DNA of 64,000 nucleotides from NCBI RefSeq assembly GCF_030272615.1, contig NC_081413.1, positions 158,628,849 through 158,692,848 of the forward strand, read 5' to 3'. The stretch comes from Cryptomeria japonica (Eukaryota; Streptophyta; Pinopsida; Cupressales; Cupressaceae). Shown piece after piece: positions 45,199 to 57,407 of the stretch (the stretch's first letter is position 1; every line of letters starts with the position of its first letter). The notes below the pieces were generated by a model. The model worked only from the letters and a program-made list of their open reading frames with translations, did no database searches and was not told the origin of the DNA. A program made the position numbers and the translations under genes.

Positions 45199-46160
45199 TG
45201 TATTATGAAAAATTTAGGCATAATTAACTAGAATAGATGAGCTAACCACTAGAACTCAATCCTAATTAGCTAAATCCATAAGTGATAATGAAATTCAATT
45301 AAATTGACAAAGCATAGACATCAAAGCATTAAAACCCCATTTCTTGATGCAATTTGCTTTCATTTCTCTTTTGCATTATCATGGTTGTGTGGTTCTAAGT
45401 GTTGCATTGGGATTCCTACATAAGATTAACACAATAAATTTGAAGATATTGACTATTGAATTTTGGAAATGGATTCGCAGTTTATAAATTTTGAATGAGA
45501 AAATTGAAAGGTTGAGATGCATTTGAGAATAGAATTGATCAATTATTGATATTGGATGACACAGAATTGATTGGGAGTTGAACTCATTTGATTGATGAGT
45601 TAACTAAGGAGATAATTGAATTGATTGTGAAGTTGATTGAATTGATTGCCCAATCAGACTAAAAGTTAGTGTCAGTTAGGATTTTTACATGTGCTATAGG
45701 AAATTAATTTGAAATTCAAATTTCATTTACATTTAGCTTGAATTTGGATTTTTTAATTCATCAAATGAAATGCACATTTTACTAAAATTAGATGAAATTA
45801 GAATTTGGAGAATTTTAAATTTTTGAATTTGAATATTTGAAAAGAATGAATTAGTTAATTAAATAATTTAAAGAAATTATTTAATTATTAGAAATTGGAT
45901 TTAATTAAATAGTAAAAATTATCTAATTAAAGGTATTAATTCGAAATCAATTAAATAATAAAATATTTAATTAATATAAAGAAGAGGAGGTTGAATAATT
46001 AAACAATGAGAAGAAATTGAATAATTAGTAATGATAAAAATTATGATTGAATTAGTTCAAAATAATTTACATTAGATTTAACTAAATATTAAAAAAATTA
46101 TTTAATTAGCAAAGAAGAAGAATTAGTGTGTTAATGATGAGACATTTTTAGGTGTCTACA
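45199..46160 (-). repeat. Element B, 5' LTR (right copy)
   Basis: TGTATTATG...GGTGTCTACA on the plus strand, 962 bp. A TTTATAAA near 45481 may be its TATA box. Confidence 0.88.
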
Positions 46161-46622
46161 ATTATAATAACAATATTTCATTACTACCAATAAATCTCAT
46201 TAAATTATGTGTTTGACAAAAACTTATTTTTACAATAGATAATTGTTTTTGTCTTTTAATGTTTCCTCTTGGTTTGGTTTGGCTTTTTTGTTTTGATTTT
46301 GGCTTGGCATTTATTTTTACTTTTCTTTTATAATATTGAAAAGCATAATTAAAAACACAAATGAAAATATGGCTTTGCATGCGAAAAAATGATGCAAAGC
46401 ATCGACAACCATTTCGAACATTCATATTTGTCGTGAGGAATTCATAGGGGCTTTGCAAATTGCTTCTCTATGTTGGCAAACAACTTTTGGGCTGAGGATC
46501 CTGGCATGATCATATCATGGACCCACGAACAAGAGGCCTTCTTTGCAAAAACAAAATATTCTTTGATTGAAACGGTTAAGGCTCTCCCTCTTCCCTGCAA
46601 GGGTTGGGATCGAGACTAGCAT

Positions 46623-48380
46623 TTGGTGAGTCGTAGAAATAAAAGGGCATTAGGGCAACCAAATTGCCACAATCGGTATTCCAATCATTGTTGGGAGGAG
46701 GGTTTTGTAAAACCTAACCAGCCAAATAGCTCCTTTGCTTGCCACATTTTTCCTACACGAAATCCCTCGAGTAAATTATCAAAGGGTATGGATACCCTAG
46801 GCCGCCATTCTTTCATGAATCATCATAATTCAAAGGAAGATAAGCATCCTAAGATGGATTTACCTTCAAATCCTCCAGAAACTTCAAATGAGTTGGTCAT
46901 TGAAATTGATACCCAAACTCAGGCCAGGTATCAAATGCATTGCAATGACCAAATGATCTTTGCTTGATGGAAAGGTCAGGGGACCCCATCAGAACTAATT
47001 GCTAACTGGTTGTCTTCTTCTTTCAATAATCAGGTAAAAATTGACATCCTTCCTGATAATTTCTTTGCTATTGAATGTGGTAATCAAGGTTTGAGAAATA
47101 GTTTGCTAAATGGGGACATATTAACATTCAAGGGTCTTGGGTTTGATTGCTAGGAATGGCAACCCCTCTTTCTTCCATCTCAATTAAATACCTGCATGGT
47201 TAATAGAGAAATTTCACTTGATAAATTTCCTATAGAATTGCAAAATAATGATTTTTTAAGAATAATAGGCAACAAAATTGGTAAATTTGTAGAAGTTAAA
47301 AAATAGCCCTTAGCTTCTTCAACCAGCTTCTTATCGTTAACATGAATATTAACATTAAATCTTTAGATCCCATAACGCTGAAATGTGATAATTATAGTTT
47401 AACCCTAGAATTACCCTTTATAATGGCTCTTTTGAAGACATTATTCCAAGGAAGATCCCCTCTAAAAAACCTCTCCTTGGATCATTTATCAAGTCTGATG
47501 GTGCCTCATTCAGATTTGTGGCAGGAGGGGTTTTACCTTAGAGGGCTATAAGACTAAAATTAACTCTAATCATCTCACCCCAGATCCTTTAGAGATCCTA
47601 TGTCCTCATTCCCATCCCAATAGCTCCCATGTCAAGACCTCTCGGTCCCTTCTCCCTCCACTGCCAACTATTAGCCCACCTATAGCTGACTCATTGCTTA
47701 GGGATCAAGACCTAGAAGAAGGCAAAATTAGTGAGCTGCCCCCTCAGAAGGGTCAGGTTGGACTGGCAAATATTTCATTGTCTAGTTCTCTCATCCCACC
47801 AAAGAGGTTGAGTCCCTCGAGGTTCCCCCCTTTAATGAAACTAACCTCCTCTGCACAATCAATGGAGAAGGATAGTTACTCTCTGGTACCAGGAATGGAA
47901 TCCTTGCAAGGTCAACCAATCTCTCAAGTCTCAAGTGTGGAGACCGTTGAGGATGTAAAGGATCATCCTCCACCTCTAAAGGTTGTTTCTAATACAATTG
48001 TAGAATCTGAGAGTGATCGAGTGGCTAAGGAAATTAACATCATTGCCAATTTTGTAGGGGAAGAAGTAGTAAATGACCTTATGGATCAACTCGTTGATGA
48101 AATCTGTGATGATGAGGAATTGGAAAGACAAAGGGATTTCTATGTCAAAAATCTAGTGGATGTTGCCAGAGTTGACTTAGAAAATGATAATCTATACACT
48201 CTAGGCATTCTCAGCTCTGAAGGAAGCAAAGATTCTCTTGACTGCACTAAACTCAGTAAGAGAAGAGGCAGGAAATCCCTTGCTGAACTAAGATCAAAGG
48301 ATGGGGAAGCAAGGGGTCAGTCTAAATTATCTACTCTTTTTAATGCAAGGGAGAGGAAGTTCCTCCCCATAGAGCCATGA
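46623..48380 (+). pseudogene. LINE ORF1 (RNA-binding, DUF4283-like)
   Basis: In plant L1 elements ORF1 binds the element's RNA. The frame opens near 46623 without a clear ATG. The DUF4283-like fold is recognisable from MIFAxWKGQGTPSELIANWL through IECGNQGLRNSLL, GDILTFKGLGF and NREISLDKFPIEL to GNKIGKFVEV (about 46950-47300), with stops near 46967, 47153 and 47306. A frame change near 47400-47545 joins to a Pro/Ser-rich and then acidic region (47548-48380) that is open for 228 codons. No CCHC zinc knuckle was found after the DUF4283 part, although many relatives have one. The ORF1 stop overlaps the start of the ORF2 frame (48377-48381). Confidence 0.7.
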
Positions 48381-51300
48381 AATCATAACATGGAATTTTA
48401 GGGGTCTGAATTCCCCTAACAAACAATGCATCTTAAAGCATTGCATCTCTGATTCAAAACCAAACATAATTTTAATCCAAGAAACTAAAATGAACTCCTC
48501 TAAGATTGTCCTTTTTGAGAAAAAAAACTAGGCGTCAGACAGCTGAAGCATTCCCCTGCTATAGGGGCCTCAGGGGGCTTAGCTATCATCTGGGACTCTA
48601 GATTCATCTCGTTTACACCTTTAGAGATTAAGCAAAATTAGATAGGAGGAGAAGTAGCAAGCTATAAAAATAACCTAAGATTCAAATTGATAAACGTTTA
48701 CGGCCCTATCCAGGATAGGGATAAGGCTCGGGTGTGGATGTAACTTGAGGCTTTCCTCAAAAGTTTCCCAAATGAGGTATGTATCATTGGTGGATATTTC
48801 AATGCCATCACTAAGGTAGAAGACAAAAGAGGAGGTAGTAGCAAACTTCCTCCAGCGGCTATAGATTTCAATCATTAGATCAATAGAAATTCCCTGTTGG
48901 AAATCCAAATGGCAGAGAATGCCTTTACCTGGAACAACAGAAGGATAGGTTTATGTAACATTGTTGAGAAATTAGATAGGTTCTTTATCCATGGGGGGCT
49001 CTCAGAGCTTAATTACACCATGGAAGTAGAGCCTCTCCCTTTATCAAGATCTGACCACTTCCCACTCCAACTAAACTTATTATCAGACCACTCCCCTAGA
49101 AACTGCCCCTTCAAATTTGAGAGCAAGTGGTTCAGAGATGATAACATTTTAAACCTAATTGAAAATTGATGGAGAAGCTCTGTGTTCTCAGGATCGAAGA
49201 TGTTTATTATTGCAAGCAAGTTAAATCTTATCAAAAGGAATCTCTTAGAGTGGAATAGGATAAATTTTGGAAATATTTTCAATAAAAAACTCTTAATAGA
49301 AAATGATCTTAAGAATGTTAACACTGAAGTTCTGGAGAAAGGGATGGATGAACATCTCTTCCTTAAGGAAAAAGCACTACTCTCTGAGTATGAAAAGATA
49401 CTGTCAAATGAAGAGATCTTCTGGAAACAAAAATCTAGGGAGACTTGGTTGAGTGATGGGGACCAGAATACCAAGTTTTTCCACAATAATACCAAGCAAA
49501 GGTGATGGGTTAATCAAATTTCTAGTATTAAGAATTGACAAGGCTCCATCCTGTCTGAACCGGATGATGTTGCCTCTGAGGCAGTAAGGTTCTTTGACAA
49601 AATCTTAAACAATACTGAAGGTTCCAACCTAAGAGGCCAACTCAATATTATCAAGAATCTCTCAAAACTCATTCACGACAACCACAATAAAGGCCTGTTA
49701 AAGAAATTCTCTGAGGAGGAGGTTAAATCTATCCTTATGAAGATGAATCCAGATAAGGCTCCAGACCCGGATGGCTTCCCCACAAGCTTTTTCCAAAAAT
49801 GTTGGGGTTTTATGGGGACAAAGATCATGGAAGCCTTAGAAGGTGTTAGGAACTCCGGTAAGATTCTCAAAGAGATCAACAATACCTTCCTTGCTCTCAT
49901 CCCCCAAAAAGAGAAACCTGATAGCTTCAATGACTTCAAACCAATAGGCCTTTGCAATACTCTTTATAAACTCCTAACCAAAACCCTAGCAGCCAGACTT
50001 CAGAATCTTCTCCCCATTATTATTAGTGAAGAACAAACCGGTTTCATAGCAAGTAGATCAATCTATGATGGGGTAATTATATCCCAAGAAGCTATTCATT
50101 TGGTCCAACTCAACAGTGCCCCAAGCATGCTAATCAAATTAGATATAAGTAAAGTGTATGACAAAGTTGATTGGTGCTTTCTATGTAAATGCTTGGACAC
50201 TTTTGTCTTTTCCAAATCTTGGATCAACCTAATTTTTGAGTGTATATCCACCCCTAAACTGTCTGTTATGGTTAATGGTTCTCTAGAAGGTTTCTTCAAC
50301 AGCTCAAGAGGGCTCAGGCAAGGAGATCCGATGTGCCCCTTCCTCTTCATCATCATGGAAGAAGCCCTAGGAAGATCCATCTCTAAGGCTAAAGAGGAGG
50401 GTGGGATCCAAGGAATTCCCATTACCAGTGGCCTCCCCTCCTTCACCCACCAGCAATTTGTTGACAACATGATGCTTTTTGGTCAAGGAAGTTCAAGGGA
50501 AGCGAGTGCCTTCAAAGGCATCCTCAATTCCTATATGGTAGCTTCGGGTCAAGAGGTGAATCTAGAAAAATTGGCAATTTTTATGTTCAACATAGACCCC
50601 TCATTAGGAATGGAGATCTACAATGTCCTGAAGATCAGTCAGGGTACCCTTCCTTGCAAATATCTAGGCATTCCCCTTGACAAGGGAAGGAGATCTTCAA
50701 AATTGTGGGACAACTTGGTGGATAAAATCAAGTCTAGGATTAACACTTGGAAAGGAAAATGGCTTTCATCTGTAGTTAGGGCAACCTTGGTTAGATCAGT
50801 TTTGTCACCTATGCCCATTTACTAGCTCTCCTGTCAACATCTATCTTCTTCCAAACTAGCTGAGCTCAACAAGCATCTCAGAACTTTCTTTTGGAAAGGT
50901 GCTAATGATAACTAAAAAATATCACTCATATCTTGGGACAAGATATGCAAACCTAAAGAAGGAGGAGTTGGCATTAAAAACCTCTGTAATCAGGGAAGAG
51001 CCCTGGGTGCCAAGTTGGTTTGGAGAATGTTCAGAACCCCCCACCTCAAATGGGCAAGGTTGTTGCACCATAAATACCTTAATGGAGGGAATCCTATCCA
51101 AATCTTCAGTGAAATCAATCCTCCCAGAGAGTCCTGCTTATGGAATTTCATGTTGGATTGTAGGAGTATTATTTCTGACAAACTGACTTCGAACCTGGGG
51201 TCTAGGGATAAAGACCTTTTCTGGTCTGATTCATGGGGTGTATTTCTGACAAACTGACTTCGAACCTGGGGTCTAGGGATAAAGACCTTTTCTGGTCTGA

Positions 51301-52645
51301 TTCATGGGGTGTGTATAAGGCAATTGAAAATATCTATGACTTTGGTGCCACCCGTAACCTTCTTGAATAACATAGAGGACCTTTGTTAAATAACTATATC
51401 TCCCCTTCAATGGAAGGGGCTGGATGGCAGTGGATCAAGAGGGAAGATGAGGATATCCTGGAAGGGGATAAAAGTAAACTTATGGCAATTCTTGGGACAA
51501 AGAACATAACCATAGGTCATCACGAGGACAAGCTCGTATGGGATGGTTCCTTAAGAGGGGAATATAAATCCAAGGATGGGTACTCTCATATCTCCAAAGC
51601 ATTTAAAAGATCTATGTCTGAGCTTCCCTTGAAACTTTGCTGGGATAGATATTGTCTGTCTAAGGTTGGTATCTTCTCCTGGCTTGTGATTCAGAACAAG
51701 CTCCTAACTGTGGATAAATTTAGGAGAATGGGGTATGAGGGACCCAGTAGATGTCCTCTTTGTGAGGTAGATGAAGAAGACACCAACCATATCCTCCTCA
51801 ATTTCCCTTTTGCTTCCCAATGTTGGGTCTGGTTCACCAAAAAACTTGAGTGGTCTGTAGCCTTTCCCCACACCATCTCTGGAATGTTCAAAGCTTGGCC
51901 TCTCCTTAGGCAAGGCTATCTCTTTGAGGGTTTATGGATATCTCTCCCATCTTCCATAATGTGGGAACTATGGAAGGAGAGAAATAGACGTCTCTTTAAG
52001 AATGAAAAAATAGAGGTCCACAGAATCATTAATAGAATAGAGTCAGCTACCATTGAGCTCATGAACAAATGACTTTCATCTAGCATATTAAAGAATGCCT
52101 CTATAACCTATTGGGATGAAAAGATGAAAAAATACTGGGAGCGCTTATCTTTTCCTCCCTTTGTAGGGGATGGTCCTGTTGCAAGTCTTTGATCAAGAGC
52201 TGAATGCAGATGGTTGCCCCCAAGCGAAGGATGGGTGAAGTTAAACTTTGATGGGGCATCTCGTGGCAATCTGGGGCAAGCAGGGATATGATGCTCTATT
52301 CATAATTGGGAATAAAAAGAAATAGCCACCCTTGCCTCCCCGATTGGCATCAAAACCAACAATTGGGTGGAATTGATGGCCCTAGTGGAGGGTCTGCACT
52401 TGTGTAGGAAACTAGGAGTTAAAAAATTGGATATTGAAGGAGATTTGGCTATAACTGTCAATGCTCTAAGGAAAGGCAGCATGCCTAACTGGAGACTAAA
52501 CACTCTGTTGTCAAAGGCTATTGACTTATGCAAAGGTTTTGACAGGTTTATAGTCAATCATATTTATAGGGAGGGTAATAAAAGAGTGGATGAACTAGCC
52601 AACATGGGAGCGGATGGCATCAAACTCCTCTCTGAGCCTCCCTAA
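48379..52645 (+). pseudogene. LINE ORF2: endonuclease, reverse transcriptase, RNase H
   Basis: The endonuclease begins EIITWNFRGLNSP and has IQETKM; at the metal-binding GGDFN position it reads GGYFNAI (Tyr at 48795), while SDHFPL near 49050 is intact. A frameshift lies in the A run at 48522-48529. RT begins MNPDKAPDPDGFP (49740) and shows KLDISKVYDKVDW, SRGLRQGDP and, at the catalytic site, FVDN (50457-50468) where FADD is expected, so it should be inactive. A 71-bp tandem duplication (51171-51312) shifts the frame once more. Then come a zinc-binding region (CPLCEVDEEDTNHIL, 51750-51795) and an RNase H (NFDGASRG; VELMALVEGL; DIEGD; 52245-52640) with two stops. Confidence 0.9.
51171..51312 (+). 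repeat. 71-bp tandem duplication inside LINE ORF2
   Basis: Copies 51171-51241 and 51242-51312 are identical. 71 is not a multiple of three, and the frame does change from the 49737 phase to the 51383 phase at this point. Confidence 0.97.
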
Positions 52646-52777
52646 GGCCACCCCTTCTTTTGTCTTCTTTCCCTAGTGTTTGTCAGCATGTCTATCCTTC
52701 CATCCCTTTATGTTTCTCTTGCCTAGACTTCGCTTGTCTTGCCTTAATCCCCCCAACTAGACCTTTCCATGGTCCTT

Positions 52778-52885
<108 letters not shown>

Positions 52886-53559
52886 CATATATATATACAG
52901 ACATATATACATATAAGTATGCCCATATATATACATTCCCAGACATAAACTCAGGTACTTAGGTTAATTCCTTTGATATGTATATTCATTAATACACAAA
53001 TACAAATACTTACACATATATACGTAGTATATTCTCTCTTTCTCACCCATCAAGACCTCCCATCCTCAAGCTTGGGTAGAGGCTCCTCTTTTAATATTTT
53101 TGTATATACTTATTTGGGAATTTACATATATAGATACTCACCTTGAAACAACTTACCCAACTATATATATTATTATTCATGTAGATACTGCCTTCTACTA
53201 GGACTAAAACTTACCCAACTAACCTCATCTCTATTTCTCCTAAACGAACCCCTATATTTAGCTAGCCGCAGCAGACATATGAGACATTATGGTCGGACGT
53301 CATACGTCATCTCTCTTTCTCGATCAAATCTTCTTGACGTCTCTTTGCAAAGCCGAGGTGACGTTCCCTCAGTGATTTGACAGATGAAGTACCCTTAGCT
53401 TGATGGCTTAAGGTGGTGGTAATTATGACCATGAGCCTTGGAGATTGCATTCCTTGCATCGTATCAACTCATTATGACGTTGCTCATTATGAAGCATTAA
53501 AAGTGCGAGTTCTATTTAGAATGCCAAGCTAGTCCTCCTTGTCATTTCTCAGTTAAGCT

Positions 53560-54156
53560 ATGATGGATACCCCTCTCAAGCTTCTAGGGTTGAAATGCCA
53601 GATGGCCTTTGTGGGCAAGATCAAGGAAGAAAGAATGAAGGGCATTCTCATCCAACAAAACCCTCTGATCTCTGGAGCTATAATGAAATTTCTAGGGAAT
53701 GAATTCATCATGAATGAGGACTGGACCAGAGTGAACCTTGACATTGCAGCAATGTTTTTAGCCCTTGCAATGCATTTTGAGAATGATAGGGATATTGTGG
53801 TGAAACTATGCAAGAAGGTCTTCATTAAAGATATCCTGGGTGAATTAGAAAGGGTGGTGATCAACATAGATGAGGAACTCATAGCTCCAAAACCCCAAGA
53901 TTATGATATTCTTATTAGAATGAATAACCCAGTTCCTTGCTACCCCATTCTAGTAATCAACAACCCAGTGGCCTTCGAAGCTCTTCGTCCTGTCAGAAGC
54001 AAAATTCTCCTTTTCCTCTCATGGATTCTTCAAGTTAAGAAACCTCCTTGTGAGAAATGGTTGATTAACTATTTGGAGGTGGAGAATATCACGGTTATCC
54101 CTGACAATGTGCTAATCCTACGCTCCCCTGCTAGCCCTTCAACAACAAAACCATAG
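53560..54156 (+). CDS. Extra intact ORF in the LINE 3' region (198 codons), unknown product
   Basis: ATG at 53560 (ATGATGGAT) to TAG at 54154, no interruption, although ORF1 and ORF2 of the same element are broken. The product looks globular: charged and hydrophobic residues alternate (MKFLGNEFIMNEDWTRVNL; RDIVVKLCKKVFIKDILGEL), it has few low-complexity stretches, and the tail is short and Ser/Pro/Thr-rich. No signal peptide, membrane segment or recognised domain. It lies 0.9 kb past the RNase H and 1.1 kb before the poly(A), so it is part of the LINE by its target duplication. The minus-strand LINE has an open frame in the same relative place (58085-57408). Captured host sequence is another possibility. 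Confidence 0.5.
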   Translation: MMDTPLKLLGLKCQMAFVGKIKEERMKGILIQQNPLISGAIMKFLGNEFIMNEDWTRVNLDIAAMFLALAMHFENDRDIVVKLCKKVFIKDILGELERVVINIDEELIAPKPQDYDILIRMNNPVPCYPILVINNPVAFEALRPVRSKILLFLSWILQVKKPPCEKWLINYLEVENITVIPDNVLILRSPASPSTTKP

Positions 54157-55312
54157 AGCTCCAACTCCAAGCCTCCTCATAGGCCAGGCAAGAAAGGTTG
54201 AAGCTCCTTCTGGATGGCATGCTTCCAGGTTTCTGCTTTTGTTATCGAGGAACCCCTTTTTTGTTTTCTGAAGTAACAAACCAATTTCATGTGAATGTTT
54301 TTACTTAGCTTAAAGATCTTTGATAAAGATGTCTCATAAATATGTTTATGCTTTGCTAAAACAGTCTCGATGAACTTCAGGCTTTAATTGCCTTTCTGCT
54401 GCTATATAGATTTATATATTTTGAATATATATAGACATACAACTATATATCCATATTTATATATAGATATATGTATATATGCTTATATATATACAAAAAT
54501 GTTGGTCTTTCAAATTCAGTCTCTTCCTAGTTATTTCTAGTATTTTAGGACTGGGCTCGCTTAGATAGTTTTTCATTTCTCTTAATCTTTCCCATGACAT
54601 ACAATTAGGGCATGGAGGGATCTCTGTTTGAACTGAAACCTATGATGGATGGTAGCCCATTGCGCTATCTATGCAAAAAATTTTATGGGAGTCTACTTCT
54701 CGACTGTATAGTTAGCTTATCCATTAATCTTCCACTATGGGTCTTGAGCAATGACCATTCATTATGCTTTTTGGAAATATTGTGAGGCTAATGTCTTGAG
54801 TTTTTATGTTAACAAGGTGACCATCCTACAGGTATGATCAATTGTGAATTTTAGATTAGAAGCTGAATTTTGTTCGCTTTTCTTTTCTAACATTCTAGTG
54901 AGAAATATTTGGAGTGTTTGTATAGCCTAGGGTGTAGGGCATGCTTCACCTTGTTTTTTCAGGTAATAACAGGATTGTCGCTTACATTAAGAAGGGTCAC
55001 CCCAAGAAATCGAAGGGTTGTTGCTCTAATTTACAGAATGGATTTTCTCAAGCCTCTTCAATTCTATCCTGACAGAGAACCATTATCATTATTGTAACTT
55101 AGACTACCATGAACAAGGAACCATTATCATCCCCATTATTGTAACTTAAATTTCATTTTTTCTTCTGATCCTTACAGGATCTGGGCTAGACCGGAGGTTT
55201 TTTTTCCTCCATTATTTCCTACCAGTGCCCACACTGAATGGAGGTGTAATTGTAACTATTTTTCAATTAATAAAATTCTCTGGCTTCAGCCTTTTATCAA
55301 TCAAAAAAAAAA
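54157..55312 (+). other. LINE 3' untranslated end
   Basis: A TATATA-rich patch at 54408-54495, no further ORF of weight, then AATTAATAAAATTCTC (possible polyadenylation signal at 55267-55276), TTTTATCAATC and an A run. Confidence 0.65.
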
Positions 55313-55326
55313 AGCATAATTAAAAA

Positions 55327-55735
55327 TTATTGAATTTTGAACAAAAGCTTTTTTTGAATTTTGAATTAGCTTAGTGACATAATAAAAACCTCATATTATT
55401 ATTATTATTTTTTAAAAAAGAATTACTTAAATTATAATTTTTTAAAGGGAATATAACTAAAATTTGTGAAAATGAGTTGTTAAACATTAAAAAAAAAAAA
55501 AAAAAAAAAAAAATTAAAAAAAAAAGATTTTGTTTTTCTCTATTCTTACTAGGTTTTTGTCCTTTTGCTTCCTTTCCTACATTTCTTTCTTTTTCTCATT
55601 AATATTTTTATTATTTTATAATTTTGTTTTAATCTTTATTTCTATTTTCATTTTTTTTCTATGTTATTTACTTATTAAATTTTTTACCTTTATATCAAAG
55701 GTATTATACTCACACACATTTCATGTTATTATTCA
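55327..55735. other. AT-rich low-complexity intergenic DNA with poly(A) tract
   Basis: An A run broken once by TT at about 55489-55524, then T-rich DNA. The 84-codon Phe/Leu/Ile-rich frame at 55530 reflects T-richness. No gene. Confidence 0.65.
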
Positions 55736-55751
55736 CACACACATATTATTA

Positions 55752-55979
55752 TTATTATTTTTGTGGGTAGGTAATAGGTCGTAGCCACAATATTTTGAAT
55801 TATTATTATTATTGTTATTATTATTATGTTTGATTAGATTGACCCAAGACCTTCCCCATTATGGAAGTCCAAGAGTCACAACTTATAATTCCACTTTAGA
55901 TGTCCCTATTGGGAATTTGAACTTGGGTCTCCACAATGAGAACCCAGTGTTTTGACCAATTAAGCTCAACCCCTTGGAC
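55752..55979 (-). mobile_element. tRNA-derived SINE
   Basis: On the minus strand the head reads GGTTGAGCTTAATTGGTCA, which fits a pol III A box (TRGCNNARYNGG-like). AAGTTCAAATTCC about 50 nt on fits the B box (GTTCRANNC). The body is followed by an ATA/AAT-rich tail. CACACACATATTATTA at 55736-55751 is repeated exactly at 55980-55995, giving a 16-bp target duplication (in simple sequence, so slightly less decisive). The 228-bp length suits a plant tRNA-SINE. Confidence 0.7.
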
Positions 55980-55995
55980 CACACACATATTATTA

Positions 55996-56951
55996 CTACA
56001 CTCGCATTTATATTATATCATTATTCTTAATAATATTATTATACCTTTATTTTTATATTTTTGACCATTGTTTTCAAGGTTAGTGATATTCTTTTTTTCC
56101 TTTTGTTTTTGGGTCTCAATTTTTATTTTTAATTTCCAGGCATTTCTCTTGTTTTTAGTTTTCTCCCCTATACTCATTTTTTACATTTGTACTCCTTTCT
56201 CCCTTCTTTTTTCTTATTTTTGGTCTTTGTTTTTATTTACTCTCCTTGGAATTTGTGCAACTCCACCTATTCCTTTCCTTTTTAACATATTTGGGTTTGC
56301 AATTCATCTATTTTCTATCAACAACTCTCTCATCTTGATGATGGGTCATGAAGTCTGATTCAAAACGTTGATGCAAATAAATTATGCACAATTAAATTCA
56401 AAAGCACAACATAATAATTATCATGAATTGTGGAAACTTAATGTCTCTAGGAGAATTAAGAGTCTATTAAAGGGGTCCGCATAAGCTTCCCCATTACTAT
56501 CAAAAGCTTCATCAATTTTCCACTACATTAAAATAGTTACTGAGTGGAGTTTGAATGGGAGGTGTCATTACCACTCCCCACTAATTCTGAGATAACTTGA
56601 GTCAAGTGCTAAGCATTAGGCAATTAATTTCACTTTACACCTGATAATTGAATTTGCTTGAAAGTTTCTAAAACCTTTTATTTGTTGCATGTTAGCTAAA
56701 TATTTTTTTAATATGTTACGCAAATGAGATTTGCACGAATTTGATTTTAATGTAAAAGAGTGTACTTCTGCATAGCAATTTCTATTGAGAAAAACATATC
56801 TTGTAAATTTTAAGCATCAAGATTATTAAAAGAGAGAACAAATTATTTTCTAGCCATCCATGTAGGTCAAACTAGATTCAATTAGATTATGTTAATTTTT
56901 AATTATATTATGTTTGTTTGTTTTTCAATAAAAGTGGACAAGCCACTAAAC
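55996..56951. other. AT-rich intergenic DNA
   Basis: T-rich and A-rich stretches, (ATT)n-like runs near 55996-56040, no gene or terminal repeats recognised. Confidence 0.6.
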
Positions 56952-57407
56952 TTTTTTATTATATTTAATAATTTTTACAACGGGTTCAAAAGGCATACCG
57001 GCAGGAAAGAACCCACAAGAAAACCTCTGGTTATCACCTTATATAAACCAAACTATACTACCCTTTACAAAATAGTTGTTACATATCCAATTGATCATAT
57101 AACCCACCCAAACCCACTCATTTGAGAGATACAATGAGGTCCCATAAGACTTTTCTTGATACAATAGTTCATCATATGGTTATATCCAACAAAACATAAG
57201 CTCAACTGATTACAAAATGAAGACCTGGATGCCAACAAATATCTCCTCAAGAAAATCATGCAAAGACACCAAGAAGCCTGTATGCTTTTACCAATTGGGG
57301 AGCAAAAAATTCTTCAGTCTAGCTTGTCAAAACAAAATTCTATACCAAATTTGCCCATACCTGCATCAAAAAATCATACCACATCTCCAAGATAACATAG
57401 AAAAGTA

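Larger units (their letters stand above)
37253..46160 (-). mobile_element. Element B: 8.9 kb non-autonomous Tat-related LTR retrotransposon
   Basis: LTRs at 37253-38299 and 45199-46160 and an exact target duplication ATTAT (37248-37252, 46161-46165) define a complete insertion. The primer site (45181-45196), polypurine tract (38300-38312), T-rich tract, 61-nt leader block and leader repeat array all correspond in position to element A. Protease, RT, RNase H and integrase are absent. The only coding remnant is a spacer-like ORF (42981-41707). It is therefore a large derivative that must borrow enzymes, possibly from an A-like partner. Confidence 0.88.

Noticed and set aside
46623-46967. Separate host gene at the start of the plus-strand LINE
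   Set aside because: It runs into DUF4283-like LINE ORF1 code in the same frame and lies inside the LINE's target duplication.
55530-56358. Hydrophobic ORFs resembling membrane proteins
   Set aside because: Phe/Leu/Ile/Ser bias follows from T-rich DNA; no conserved motif.
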